A DNA stretch of 64,000 nucleotides from Bacillota bacterium (GTDB lineage: Bacteria; Bacillota; Clostridia; Peptostreptococcales; Anaerovoracaceae). The notes under the pieces were generated by a model. The model ran no database searches and was not told the origin of the DNA. It saw only the letters and a program-made list of their open reading frames with translations. Both the position numbers and the translations under genes were made by a program. Below are positions 18,566-28,294 of the stretch, piece by piece. Position 1 is the first letter of the stretch, and every line of letters starts with the position of its first letter. Location: contig JARBUO010000002.1 of assembly GCA_029239605.1 (NCBI GenBank), forward strand, positions 1 to 64,000. Reading direction: 5' to 3'.

Positions 18566-19180
18566 ATGATTATGAGAAAAGGCTTACTGTTCGTCGTTTC
18601 CGGTCCGTCGGGAGCGGGGAAGGGTACGATATGTAAAAAGTTATTAGAAAAGGTGGATATTGAATTATCCGTATCCATGACAACAAGGAAACCAAGACCC
18701 GGTGAGATCGAAGCCAGGAATTATTACTTTGTTTCCGAGGAAAAGTTTGTTGAAACGATCCAGGTGGAAGGATTTCTGGAATATGCCAAAGTTTATGGCA
18801 ACTATTACGGTACTCCGAAGGACATCGTATTGAGTAAGCTGGAGGAAGGTAAGGATGTTGTCCTTGAAATTGATATTCAGGGAGCTTTGAAAATTAGGGA
18901 ATCCTACCCAAAAGGCGTGTTTATTTTTATTTTGCCTCCGTCTATGTCCGAGCTGCGTAAAAGGATTACAGGGCGAGGGTCCGAATCGGAAGATGACATT
19001 AATCTTCGACTGGGAGAAACCCTGAAAGAGGTATCCTATATTGATAAATACGACTACTGTGTTGTAAACGGTGACATCAACGAAGCGGTTAACAGAGTGG
19101 CCGCCATAATCAAAGCGGAACATTCCAGAGTCTCGGAAGATATTTATGAATTGATTGCAAAATATAAGGAGGAGATTTAA
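18566..19180 (+). CDS. gmk: Guanylate kinase
   Basis: VVSGPSGAGKGTICKKLLEK, TTRKPRPGEIEARNYYFV. Confidence 0.98.
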   Translation: MIMRKGLLFVVSGPSGAGKGTICKKLLEKVDIELSVSMTTRKPRPGEIEARNYYFVSEEKFVETIQVEGFLEYAKVYGNYYGTPKDIVLSKLEEGKDVVLEIDIQGALKIRESYPKGVFIFILPPSMSELRKRITGRGSESEDDINLRLGETLKEVSYIDKYDYCVVNGDINEAVNRVAAIIKAEHSRVSEDIYELIAKYKEEI

Positions 19181-19181
19181 A

Positions 19182-19385
19182 ATGTTATATCCATCCATTA
19201 ATTTGATCAGACAGAAAGCTGACAGCAGATATACGCTCGTTATTCTGGCTGCCAAAAGAGCCAGAGACATTATTGACGGAAAGCCAAAGCTTACTGAGGT
19301 TGATATTGAAAAACCGGTCTCCATTGCTGCAAATGAAATTTCGGAAGACCTGATTACCTATAGAAGGGATAGCCAAGCACAATAA
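19182..19385 (+). CDS. rpoZ: RNA polymerase omega subunit
   Basis: MLYPSINLIRQKADSRYTLVILAAKRARDII; directly after gmk. Confidence 0.95.
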   Translation: MLYPSINLIRQKADSRYTLVILAAKRARDIIDGKPKLTEVDIEKPVSIAANEISEDLITYRRDSQAQ

Positions 19386-19406
19386 TTTGCGCTTGAACGG
19401 ATAACC

Positions 19407-19436
19407 AAAAGAGCAGAAGAACCTGCTCTTTTTTTC
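19407..19436 (+). terminator. Terminator after rpoZ
   Basis: AAAAGAGCAGaagaacCTGCTCTTTTTTT. Confidence 0.85.
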
Positions 19437-19481
19437 ATTTCTAAAGCAGCAATCTTTTTTAGAGGAACTTTTTTCTTTTAG

Positions 19482-19513
19482 TACTTTACAAATTTAGCAC
19501 AGTAAAGTATAAT
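19482..19513 (+). promoter_or_regulatory. Promoter with palindromic operator for ABC transporter
   Basis: TTTACA (19485) - 17 nt - TATAAT (19508); TACTTTAC-N12-GTAAAGTA inverted repeat spans both boxes. Confidence 0.65.
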
Positions 19514-19554
19514 AGCAATATAAGTTGATCGAAACAAACTGAGGAGGAGAAAAT

Positions 19555-20421
19555 ATGTTTAAAAAAGTAAGTATATTGCTGGTACTGGTACTAATCATGA
19601 GCATCTTTGCAGTTGGCTGCGGAGGCGGTGGTGCCTCTGAGGAAGAACCAGCTGCAGGAGCAGATAACGATACATCTTTAACAGACCTGACGGCGAAAGG
19701 TGAAATCGTGGTTGGAATCGACGATCAATTCCCACCGATGGGTTTTGTTGGAGAAGACGGAGAAATTACTGGTTTCGATGTTGAGCTTGCTAAATTAGTT
19801 GCAGAAAAACTTGGTGTTGAAGCAAAAATTCAGCCTATCGACTGGTCTGCTAAGGAAATGGAACTGAACAGCGGAAAAATTGATGTTATTTGGAATGGAT
19901 ACACAATCACCGCTGATAGAATAAAACAGGTCGAATTTACAAAGCCCTACCTGAACAACGAGCAGGTTCTGGTAGTTGCGCAGGACTCCTCTTACCAGAA
20001 AAAAGCTGATCTGGAAGGTAAGGTTGTGGGCGCGCAGGTTGAAAGTGCAGGACTGGACGCATTGAATGCAGATGCGGAACTGTCGGCTTCTGTTGCTGAT
20101 ATTCCTGAATATGATGATTATATGTCAGCGCTTCTTGATCTTGGATCTTCCAGGCTGGATGCACTTGCAATTGATAAAATTCTGATCGGTTATACCATGT
20201 CTCAGGATCCTGGCAAATATAGAATGCTTGACGAAAGCCTCGCAGACGAGTATTATGGAATAGGTTGTGCAAAGGGAGCGGTTGCTCTGAGAGAAGCAAT
20301 CGATAAAGCCCTGGACGAATTATATGAAGACGGAAGCATAGAAGCGTTATCAACAAAATGGTTTGGCGAGAACATTGTTATCCGCGACGTTGATCAGCTT
20401 ACGGCTGACGACTTTAAATAA
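19555..20421 (+). CDS. Amino acid ABC transporter substrate-binding lipoprotein
   Basis: Lipobox FAVGCGGG; GFDVELAKLVAEKLGVEAKIQPIDWSAKEMELNSGKIDVIWNGYTITADR. Confidence 0.95.
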   Translation: MFKKVSILLVLVLIMSIFAVGCGGGGASEEEPAAGADNDTSLTDLTAKGEIVVGIDDQFPPMGFVGEDGEITGFDVELAKLVAEKLGVEAKIQPIDWSAKEMELNSGKIDVIWNGYTITADRIKQVEFTKPYLNNEQVLVVAQDSSYQKKADLEGKVVGAQVESAGLDALNADAELSASVADIPEYDDYMSALLDLGSSRLDALAIDKILIGYTMSQDPGKYRMLDESLADEYYGIGCAKGAVALREAIDKALDELYEDGSIEALSTKWFGENIVIRDVDQLTADDFK

Positions 20422-20445
20422 GCGTGCTCCTTAGATTAAATAAAG

Positions 20446-20490
20446 GAATAGGGCTTCTGCTTTGGCAGAGGCTTTATTCTTTCTTCGGGA
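20446..20490 (+). terminator. Intra-operon hairpin/terminator between SBP and permease
   Basis: GGGCTTCTGC-ttt-GGCAGAGGCTTTATTCTTTC. Confidence 0.6.
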
Positions 20491-20560
20491 AACTTTGATT
20501 CATTCCTGGCGCACAACGAATTGATTCATTTTAATTATAACGGAACGTAAGATTGGAAAG

Positions 20561-21217
20561 GTGGTTCATTTATTGGAGAACTTATGGAATATCAGCAAGT
20601 TTATTTTGGAGGGAGCAACGATCTCTGTCAAAATTTACGCAGTCACGTTACTTTTCTCCATTCCGCTTGGCATGCTTTGCGCAATGGGAAAACTGACCAG
20701 GATTACACCTTTGAAATGGCTGCTGGAACTGTACACCTGGATTTTCCGGGGAACCCCGCTGCTGCTCCAGCTATTTTTTTCTTATTATGGACTTCAGATT
20801 CTTACCGGTATTGAGTTGAGTAAGGAAATGGCCGCTTACATAACCTTTGTTTTGAATTATGCGGCGTATTTTACTGAAATTTTCCGTGCGGGCATCCAGT
20901 CCATTGACAAAGGCCAGTACGAAGCTGCAAAAGCCCTGGGGATGAATTACAGACAAACAATGAGGCGAATCATCATACCACAGGCGGTAAAAGTGATTCT
21001 GCCGCCCACTGGAAATGAAGCGGTTACGCTGATCAAGGATACTGCGCTTGTATCAGCCATTGCCCTTGCTGACATACTAAGAAATGCAAAATCCGTGGTT
21101 TCCAGGACAGCAAGCGTGGAAGGTTATTTCGTTGCAGCAGTACTATATCTTATCATGACATTCGTAATCATAAATATCTTTAAATATATTGAGAAGCGCT
21201 TTGCGTATTACAACTAG
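20561..21217 (+). CDS. Amino acid ABC transporter permease
   Basis: HisM-like: YTWIFRGTPLLLQLFFSYYG, YEAAKALGMNYRQTMRRIIIPQA. Confidence 0.95.
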   Translation: MVHLLENLWNISKFILEGATISVKIYAVTLLFSIPLGMLCAMGKLTRITPLKWLLELYTWIFRGTPLLLQLFFSYYGLQILTGIELSKEMAAYITFVLNYAAYFTEIFRAGIQSIDKGQYEAAKALGMNYRQTMRRIIIPQAVKVILPPTGNEAVTLIKDTALVSAIALADILRNAKSVVSRTASVEGYFVAAVLYLIMTFVIINIFKYIEKRFAYYN

Positions 21218-21226
21218 GAGGGAAGA

Positions 21227-21988
21227 ATGGAAGCTATTATTAAAGTCGAAAATTTGCATAAATACTTTCATTCCCTACATGTGCTGAAAGGAATCAGCCT
21301 GGAAGTAAAAAAAGGCGAGATCGTATCTGTAATCGGCCCTTCCGGGTCGGGGAAAAGCACGCTGCTCAGATGTCTGAATCATTTAGAGGTTGCGGACAAG
21401 GGGAGTATCAGCTTTGAAGGGCAATTTATTGCAAAGGCCGATGGAACTGGAAAAGCAGTTTATAAGAGCAGCCGGGAAGTTCTGGCGATCTGCAGCAACC
21501 TGGGAATGGTTTTTCAGAACTTTAATCTCTTTCCTCATATGTCAGTGCTGGAGAACATTGTTGAAGCACCTGTTTTGGTAAAAGGCAAGACCAAGGCAGA
21601 AGCGCTTAGGAAAGCAGAAGAGCTGCTGGAAAAGGTCGGCTTAAGTGAGAAGAAGGATGCATATCCCAATCAGCTGTCCGGAGGACAGAAACAAAGAGTT
21701 GCCATTGCACGGGCGCTTGCCATGGAACCGGAGATCATGCTCTTTGATGAACCGACTTCCGCGCTGGATCCCGAACTGATCGGCGAAGTACTTCAAGTGA
21801 TAAAAAATCTCGCGGATGAAAAGATGACGATGATCATCGTAACTCATGAGATGAATTTTGCCAGAGAAATTTCCGATCGTATCATTTTTATGGACGACGG
21901 TCAGGTCGTTGTGGACGGTGTTCCCGATGATATCTTTGTAAATCCAGACCATCCGAGAATCAAGACATTTTTAAATAAAGTGCTGTAA
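21227..21988 (+). CDS. Amino acid ABC transporter ATP-binding protein
   Basis: [15 protein letters not shown] Walker [16 protein letters not shown] signature, [13 protein letters not shown] Walker B. Confidence 0.97.
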   Translation: MEAIIKVENLHKYFHSLHVLKGISLEVKKGEIVSVIGPSGSGKSTLLRCLNHLEVADKGSISFEGQFIAKADGTGKAVYKSSREVLAICSNLGMVFQNFNLFPHMSVLENIVEAPVLVKGKTKAEALRKAEELLEKVGLSEKKDAYPNQLSGGQKQRVAIARALAMEPEIMLFDEPTSALDPELIGEVLQVIKNLADEKMTMIIVTHEMNFAREISDRIIFMDDGQVVVDGVPDDIFVNPDHPRIKTFLNKVL

Positions 21989-22017
21989 ATAAACATCAGA
22001 TGAAGAGCTGATAAATG

Positions 22018-22066
22018 AAATCCCAAGTGTGAAGCGGGAAGCCTGCTGACGGTTGGGGTTTTTCTT
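22018..22066 (+). terminator. Terminator after ABC transporter operon
   Basis: AATCCCAA ... TTGGGGTTTTTC stem-loop with T-tract. Confidence 0.65.
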
Positions 22067-22238
22067 TTCTTTCAGCAAAAGGATGATAAGCAGGGGAAAT
22101 TTCTGGTATAATAATCGCAAATGCATCAGAAAAGAGAGTTCACATCTTTCCTGCATGGCACTGTAAATTGACATGAAATTATATTTGATTCATATTCGTT
22201 TCAAATGAAGAGTAAGAAGAAAACCATAGAGGTGTAAG

Positions 22239-22997
22239 ATGAAAAACATATATGAACGAACCCAGATGCTCCTGGGGGCTGATATGCTGAAAAAAATACA
22301 GTCAAAAAAAATTATTGTTTTCGGTGTTGGCGGTGTCGGAAGCTATGCTTTGGAAGCACTGGTCCGTGCAGGGATCCGCAATGTTGCCATGGTGGATGAC
22401 GATGTGGTGGAGCCTTCTGACCTGAACCGGATGGCAGCTGCACTTCACAGTACCGTTGGCAGACGAAAGATTGATGCAATGGAAGAAAGACTAAAGGATA
22501 TCAATCCGGAAGTGACGATTCAGAAGTTGGATCAGCGGTTGAATACCGACAGTATCAGCGGTTTTTCTCTCGCGCAGTATGACTATATCATCGATGCAAT
22601 AGACGAGATGCCCGAGAAGTTAATTTTGATTGAAACGGCAGTCAAGGCCGGCGTACCCATAATCTCCGTAATGAACACAGGGAATCGATTTGATCCCGTC
22701 AAACTCAGAATCGGTGAGATCAGAAAGGCGTCAGTTTGCACCATGGCAAAAAATATGAAAAAGGAACTGGCTGGGCTCGGAATAAAACAGCACAAGATCC
22801 TTTATTCCATAGAAGAACCACACCGGGAAGAGGTCAATGATGAAGATCCGGGAATATCTTCCAGCATCTCTTTTGTACCCGCTGCAGCGGGAATATTGAT
22901 TGCAGCAGAGACAGTAAAAGATTTAATTTTCACTGTCCCAGGAGATAAGCTTCTCTTTGGAATTAAAAAGCCCGTGCAACAATACCGGGTTGAATGA
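22239..22997 (+). CDS. tcdA: tRNA threonylcarbamoyladenosine dehydratase (ThiF/E1-like)
   Basis: VFGVGGVGSYALEALVRAGIRNVAMVDDDVVEPSDLNR, YIIDAIDEMPEKL. Confidence 0.9.
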   Translation: MKNIYERTQMLLGADMLKKIQSKKIIVFGVGGVGSYALEALVRAGIRNVAMVDDDVVEPSDLNRMAAALHSTVGRRKIDAMEERLKDINPEVTIQKLDQRLNTDSISGFSLAQYDYIIDAIDEMPEKLILIETAVKAGVPIISVMNTGNRFDPVKLRIGEIRKASVCTMAKNMKKELAGLGIKQHKILYSIEEPHREEVNDEDPGISSSISFVPAAAGILIAAETVKDLIFTVPGDKLLFGIKKPVQQYRVE

Positions 22998-23113
22998 TTC
23001 CTGACAGAAACGTGTTTATATTATAGAACCTGTCACTCTCAATCAATAAATTAAAGAATAAATAGAAATTTTTGCAACATTTTGAAAAAATTCGCCCCCT
23101 TATAATATAAGGG

Positions 23114-23265
23114 AACAGAAAAGCTTGAAAAGGGTAATAAACTCGCACTAAGAAGACTATTGCCTTCTGACTCTCCCTTTACAAGGCGATCACTGTTTCC
23201 CCAAATGGAATTGGACAGAGTACCGGCGGCAGGTAAAAGGATAGCCGGTGAAGAGAAGGAGGGAG
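23114..23265 (+). other. Candidate structured 5' leader of the LytTR gene
   Basis: Consecutive stems: CTTGaAAAGGG/CCCTTTaCAAG; CTGT/ACAG; ACCGGC/GCCGGT. Confidence 0.45.
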
Positions 23266-23269
23266 CGAA

Positions 23270-23623
23270 ATGAACGCAATTGGACAAAGTAAGGAGAATT
23301 ATATTCCTGTTATTACAAAGAAGGAAGTCTCGAGGGTATCAGTCGGAGAAATACTTTATATTGAAACTCAGCTCCGGGTTGTGTATATTTATACTGTTCC
23401 GCGAATTTACAGGTTTTATGGAAAAATGGATGAGGTGATAAAATATTTAAACGGTGACTTTTATCGCTGCCATAAAAGCTGCATTGTCAATTTCAATAAA
23501 ATCGTGAGAATGGAAGATGGCATTGTTTACTTTAAAGGTGGTTTTACCTTGCGGGTAGGAGAGAATAACTTTCGCCATACCCGCAGCTTTTACAGCAAAT
23601 TTTTGATGGATCATGCAAAGTAA
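23270..23623 (+). CDS. Stand-alone LytTR DNA-binding domain protein
   Basis: IPVITKKEVSRVSVGEILYIETQLRVVYIYT...FYRCHKSCIVNFNKIVRMEDGIVYFKGGFTLRVG. Confidence 0.88.
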   Translation: MNAIGQSKENYIPVITKKEVSRVSVGEILYIETQLRVVYIYTVPRIYRFYGKMDEVIKYLNGDFYRCHKSCIVNFNKIVRMEDGIVYFKGGFTLRVGENNFRHTRSFYSKFLMDHAK

Positions 23624-23719
23624 ACTTGCAGAAGAATCAATATGAATGCAGCATCGCTGAGAAAGCGCGCAAATAAAGAAAATTCGTTGCCTGAATATCA
23701 GTATTTTGATAAGTTTTCC

Positions 23720-23748
23720 TTGATTTTCAAATAATAATAGTGTATAGT
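23720..23748 (+). promoter_or_regulatory. Sigma-A-type promoter for rpsB-tsf
   Basis: TTGATT - 17 nt - TATAGT. Confidence 0.6.
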
Positions 23749-23891
23749 ATTCGAGGATGTGTCTCCAAATGGGACATATTACAATGATTATTTCAAATTC
23801 ACACACCGCACTACTGAAACATGGGTGCCTGCAAAATGGCCATTTTTAAGGAAGGTACGGTGGAGGAGAAAAACCAGGAGGTAAAAAAATT

Positions 23892-24638
23892 ATGGCTGTT
23901 ATTTCAATGAAACAGTTACTGGAAGCCGGTGTGCATTTCGGACATCAGACGAGAAGATGGAACCCTAAAATGGCTCCTTATATCTTTACAGAGAGAAACG
24001 GAATCTACATCATCGACCTGCAGAAAACCGTCAAGAAAATCGATGAAGCTTATACTTTTATGAAGGAAGTTGCATCCACAGGCAGACCCGTTCTCTTTGT
24101 TGGAACGAAGAAGCAGGCTCAGGCTGCTATTGCAGACGAAGCAAAGAGATGCGGAATGTATTTCGTAAATGAAAGATGGCTTGGCGGAATGCTGACCAAC
24201 TACAAGACAATTTCCAGCAGAATCAAGAGACTCAACGACATCAGAAACATGGAAACTGACGGAACCTTTGAAGCGCTCACAAAGAAGGAAGTTATCAAGC
24301 TGAAGGCTGAACTGGAAAAGCTTGAAAAGTTCCTGGGCGGAATTAAAGATATGAAGGGTATGCCGGCTGCAATCTTCGTAGTTGATCCAAAGAAAGAAAG
24401 AATTGCAATCAAAGAAGCTAGAATTTTAGGAATTCCGATCATTGGTATCGTAGATACAAACTGTGATCCGGACGATGTTGATTATATCATCCCTGCTAAC
24501 GACGATGCCATCAGAGCGGTTAAACTGATTGCCGGAAGAATGGCTGATGCGATCATTGAATCCAACCAGGGCGAAAGCTTTGCTGAAGCGGAAGAAGCTG
24601 CACCTGCAGAAGAAGTTTCCGAAGAAGCAGCGGAATAA
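23892..24638 (+). CDS. rpsB: 30S ribosomal protein S2
   Basis: [41 protein letters not shown]. Confidence 0.98.
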   Translation: MAVISMKQLLEAGVHFGHQTRRWNPKMAPYIFTERNGIYIIDLQKTVKKIDEAYTFMKEVASTGRPVLFVGTKKQAQAAIADEAKRCGMYFVNERWLGGMLTNYKTISSRIKRLNDIRNMETDGTFEALTKKEVIKLKAELEKLEKFLGGIKDMKGMPAAIFVVDPKKERIAIKEARILGIPIIGIVDTNCDPDDVDYIIPANDDAIRAVKLIAGRMADAIIESNQGESFAEAEEAAPAEEVSEEAAE

Positions 24639-24694
24639 TTCTGATCGAATCACAGCATGATAAAACATATGAATTGTTAGGAGGATGAAGGACA

Positions 24695-25606
24695 ATGGAA
24701 GTAACCGCAAGTTTAGTAAAAGAACTGCGTGAAAGAACAGGCGCAGGAATGATGGACTGTAAAAAAGTACTTGTTGAAACAAGTGGAGATATGGATAAGG
24801 CCATCGAACTGCTGAGAGAAAAAGGTCTTGCAAAGGCTGCAAAAAAAGCCGGAAGAGTTGCATCTGAAGGATTGGTTAAGCTTGCTTTTGCTGCAGACGG
24901 CAAGAAAGCTGCTGTTGTTGAAGTAAATTCAGAAACAGACTTCGTTGCTAAGAATGAAGAGTTCATAGAATTCGTTAACGTATTAGCTGATAAGGTTCTG
25001 GAAGGTGATTCTGACAGCGTTGAATCCTTCCTCGCACTTCCTTACGGTGATGAAGGAAGCGTTCAGGACGCTTTGAATGCTAAAATCGCTAAGATCGGCG
25101 AAAATATGAACATCAGAAGATTTCAGAAGTTTGCGACTCCGGGAGTTGTTTATGTAGGATATACCCACGGTAACGGTAAAATCGGCGTTGTCGTTGGATT
25201 TGAAACAGAAGCGACCGCTGAAGAAATCAATGTAATGGGAAGAGATGTGGCAATGCAGGTTGCATCCATGAATCCAAAGTTCATCGATGAATCAGCAGTT
25301 GATCCTGAGTATCTCGAAAGCGAAAAGAAGATTCTGATTCAGCAGGCATTAAACGAAGGCAAACCGGCAGATATCGTTGAAAAAATGGTAACCGGAAGAT
25401 TAAAGAAAGAGCTGAAGGAAACTTGCCTTGTTGAGCAGAAGTTCGTAAAGGACGGAGAAGTCAGCGTAAAGCAATACATCGACAATTCTGCAAAAGCCAT
25501 CGGCAAAGCGGCAAAAATTGTTGAAATGGTTCGTTATGAAGTAGGCGAAGGAATCGAAAAGAAAGAAGAAAACTTTGCTGAAGAAGTAGCAAAACAGATG
25601 CAGTAA
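24695..25606 (+). CDS. tsf: Elongation factor Ts
   Basis: VKELRERTGAGMMDCKKVLVETSGDMDKAIELLREKG. Confidence 0.98.
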   Translation: MEVTASLVKELRERTGAGMMDCKKVLVETSGDMDKAIELLREKGLAKAAKKAGRVASEGLVKLAFAADGKKAAVVEVNSETDFVAKNEEFIEFVNVLADKVLEGDSDSVESFLALPYGDEGSVQDALNAKIAKIGENMNIRRFQKFATPGVVYVGYTHGNGKIGVVVGFETEATAEEINVMGRDVAMQVASMNPKFIDESAVDPEYLESEKKILIQQALNEGKPADIVEKMVTGRLKKELKETCLVEQKFVKDGEVSVKQYIDNSAKAIGKAAKIVEMVRYEVGEGIEKKEENFAEEVAKQMQ

Positions 25607-25643
25607 GCGAACTGCTTCAAAAATAGAATAATATGATTCAATT

Positions 25644-25683
25644 AAAGTGATACCTGATTCAGAATCAAGTATCACTTTTTTAT
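25644..25683 (+). terminator. Terminator after tsf
   Basis: AAAGTGATACcTGATTcagAATCAaGTATCACTTTTTT. Confidence 0.85.
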
Positions 25684-25990
25684 GTAGGATATAGAAATTC
25701 ATAGCAATCAATGCCAGCTACGCTGCCCATTTTTCATACTGGCGGATCCCCGGGGAAAAGCAACTACAGTGGCAAATTCGTCTTTGCAGACCGTCTTGTA
25801 CCTAGTCAAGAGAGTGGAAAAAAGCCCGAAAGAAATTAAATCGTAGACAACCTCAAAATGGTGTTGTATAATAGCTATCGGACCTGAATTCGTATGATTA
25901 GAGAGTTGGTAGCTTGCAATAGATCGTTTTAATAGTGTCATGGAAAAGTTTGCAAAATAGATGAACAACTAATCAGGATATGGTATAATA

Positions 25991-26054
25991 AAAGGACACT
26001 AAATTCTAGTGTCCTTTAAATTAGGTTCATAAATTAAAAAATCAGAAAGGACAC
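25991..26054 (+). promoter_or_regulatory. pyrH leader hairpin with alternative complementarity to the Shine-Dalgarno
   Basis: AAAGGACACTA-aattc-TAGTGTCCTTT (25991-26017); AAAGGACAC repeated at 26046-26054 as the SD of pyrH; TATAAT at 25984. Confidence 0.55.
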
Positions 26055-26059
26055 GGGTT

Positions 26060-26764
26060 ATGGAGCCAAAATATAAACGGGTTATATTAAAAATCAGTGG
26101 AGAAGCGCTTGCAGGCGAAGCAAAATTCGGCTTGAATGAAGATATGCTCAGCATGGTTGCGAAACAAGTCAAGGCGTTGGTCGAACTGGGTGTACAAGTG
26201 GCTGTTGTAGTCGGAGGCGGCAATTTCTGGAGAGGGAGAACCAGCAAAAGTATGGATCGTGCCACGGCAGATTATATGGGAATGCTGGCGACAGTCATCA
26301 ATTCTCTGGCTCTTCAGGATGCTTTTGAGGCAAATGGTATTCCCACCAGAGTTCAGACTGCAATCGAGATGAAAGAAGTTGCGGAACCTTATATCAGAAG
26401 GCGTGCTATGGCGCATCTCTCCAAGAATGTGGTGGTGATATTTGCCGCAGGAACAGGAAATCCATTTTTCTCCACAGATACGACAGCAGCATTACGTGCT
26501 GCGGAAATTGAAGCTGACATCATTCTTCTTGCCAAGAAGGTTGATGCAGTCTATTCCGATGATCCGGAAAAGAATCCCGATGCGGTTCGATATGATGCGC
26601 TTACGCATAAAGAGGTTCTTGAAAAAGGTCTTGGCGTTATGGATTCCACAGCAGCCTCCCTTTGCATGGACAACAACATACCGATTCACGTTTTCGGTCT
26701 ATCCGAACCGGACAATGTAATCAAAGCCATATATGGTGAAAAAATTGGCACAATAATATCATAA
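26060..26764 (+). CDS. pyrH: UMP kinase
   Basis: [46 protein letters not shown]. Confidence 0.98.
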   Translation: MEPKYKRVILKISGEALAGEAKFGLNEDMLSMVAKQVKALVELGVQVAVVVGGGNFWRGRTSKSMDRATADYMGMLATVINSLALQDAFEANGIPTRVQTAIEMKEVAEPYIRRRAMAHLSKNVVVIFAAGTGNPFFSTDTTAALRAAEIEADIILLAKKVDAVYSDDPEKNPDAVRYDALTHKEVLEKGLGVMDSTAASLCMDNNIPIHVFGLSEPDNVIKAIYGEKIGTIIS

Positions 26765-26810
26765 CAAGATAAAGAATCAAAGTAAAAATAAAAAAGCGGA
26801 GGATGAAATT

Positions 26811-27368
26811 ATGAGTGTTGATGTACAAAAGATGCTTGACGACAAAATGAAGAAGAGTATATCAGTATTAAAAGATGAATTAAATACCGTCAGAGCGGGC
26901 AGGGCAAATCCGGCACTTCTGGACAAGCTTGTTGTTGAATATTACGGCAGTCCCACACCTCTCAAGAACCTTTCGAATATATCCGTTCCCGATCCGAGAA
27001 CGTTAATGATTTCACCCTTTGACCCCAAGTGTATTCATGACATTGAAAAGGCGATCAATGTTGCGAATCTGGGGATTAATCCATCTAATGATGGTAAGGT
27101 GATTCGCCTTGTGATTCCGCCGGTAACAGAAGAAAGAAGAAAAGAGCTGATTAAAGTTGTGAAAAAGTACGGCGAAGATGCAAAGGTTGCCATCAGAAAT
27201 GAAAGACGCGATGCAAACGACGAACTGAAGAAACAGGAAAAAGCAGGTGAAATTACCGAGGATGATTTGAAAAAATCCCTTGATGATGTTCAGAAGAAGA
27301 TTGATAAGTGTATTAAAGACATCGATCAGATTATTGCAGACAAAGAGAAGGAAATCATGGAGGTCTAA
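26811..27368 (+). CDS. frr: Ribosome recycling factor
   Basis: VLKDELNTVRAGRANPALLDKLVVEYYGSPTPLKNLSNISVPDPRTLMI. Confidence 0.98.
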   Translation: MSVDVQKMLDDKMKKSISVLKDELNTVRAGRANPALLDKLVVEYYGSPTPLKNLSNISVPDPRTLMISPFDPKCIHDIEKAINVANLGINPSNDGKVIRLVIPPVTEERRKELIKVVKKYGEDAKVAIRNERRDANDELKKQEKAGEITEDDLKKSLDDVQKKIDKCIKDIDQIIADKEKEIMEV

Positions 27369-27371
27369 CCA

Positions 27372-27587
27372 TTGAATGAATTTCCTGACATTTTAGGTAT
27401 GGAGCTTCATGATGCAGCAGCCCTTCTGGAGGCAGAAGGGCTAGCTTTTATTATTGCGGAGACAAAACCGGCTAAGAAAGAATTGGAGAGCGGAGAACTC
27501 CGCGTAATTCGAATTAAGGTTTCTGACAGAGGTGCAAGCCTTGCGGAAGAACAGAAAAACATAGTATTGACGGTGTGCAGGATATGA
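27372..27587 (+). CDS. Small PASTA-like protein between frr and uppS
   Basis: 71 aa, FPDILGMELHDAAALLEAEGLAFIIAET...; TTG start; 13-nt overlap with uppS ORF. Confidence 0.55.
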   Translation: MNEFPDILGMELHDAAALLEAEGLAFIIAETKPAKKELESGELRVIRIKVSDRGASLAEEQKNIVLTVCRI

Positions 27588-28294
27588 TTGATTTAAACAG
27601 AATGCCTGAGCATGTTGCTGTCGTAATGGATGGCAATGGGCGATGGGCGCAGGGAAAAAATCTGCCGCGTATGGCAGGACATAATGCGGGCATGCTTGCA
27701 TTAAAGGAAATTGTCAAAGCGTCATCCTCTTTGGGTCTGAAGCATTTGACGGTATATGCCTTTTCCACGGAAAACTGGAAGCGGTCTGTCGAGGAGGTCA
27801 GCGGCATTTTCAAGCTGATCATAATTTACATCGAAAAAGAGCTCAGAGAGCTCCACGAAAACAACGTAAAAGTAAATATTCTGGGGGATTACGAACAGCT
27901 GCCCCGGGATGCGGTCAAAAGCCTGGAACGTTCCCTGGAGACGACGAAAAACAATACAGGGCTGCAGTTTAACATTGCGTTGAACTACGGAGGAAGAGAT
28001 GAAATCCTCAGATCCGTTAAAAAACTCGCAGCTGAGGTTGAAAAAGGTACATTGAAAGTTGATGATATTACCGAAGAAAAAATTGCGGAGAATTTGTATA
28101 CTGCAGGTATACCTGATCCGGAAATGATTTTAAGAACAAGCGGTGAGATCAGGTTGAGCAACTATCTTTTATGGCAGTGTGCATACAGTGAATTTGTATT
28201 TACCGACGTGTTGTGGCCAGATTTTAACCGTAAAGAATTTGAAAAAGCCATAGAAATCTATCAAAACCGCAAAAGACGGTTCGGAGGCAGGTGA
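27575..28294 (+). CDS. uppS: Isoprenyl transferase (undecaprenyl diphosphate synthase)
   Basis: HVAVVMDGNGRWAQGKNLPRMAGHNAG, LTVYAFSTENWKR. Confidence 0.97.
   Translation: MQDMIDLNRMPEHVAVVMDGNGRWAQGKNLPRMAGHNAGMLALKEIVKASSSLGLKHLTVYAFSTENWKRSVEEVSGIFKLIIIYIEKELRELHENNVKVNILGDYEQLPRDAVKSLERSLETTKNNTGLQFNIALNYGGRDEILRSVKKLAAEVEKGTLKVDDITEEKIAENLYTAGIPDPEMILRTSGEIRLSNYLLWQCAYSEFVFTDVLWPDFNRKEFEKAIEIYQNRKRRFGGR

Noticed and set aside
23833-23846. AAAATGGCCATTTT palindrome before rpsB
   Set aside because: 14-nt palindrome alone is too short and AT-rich to interpret.
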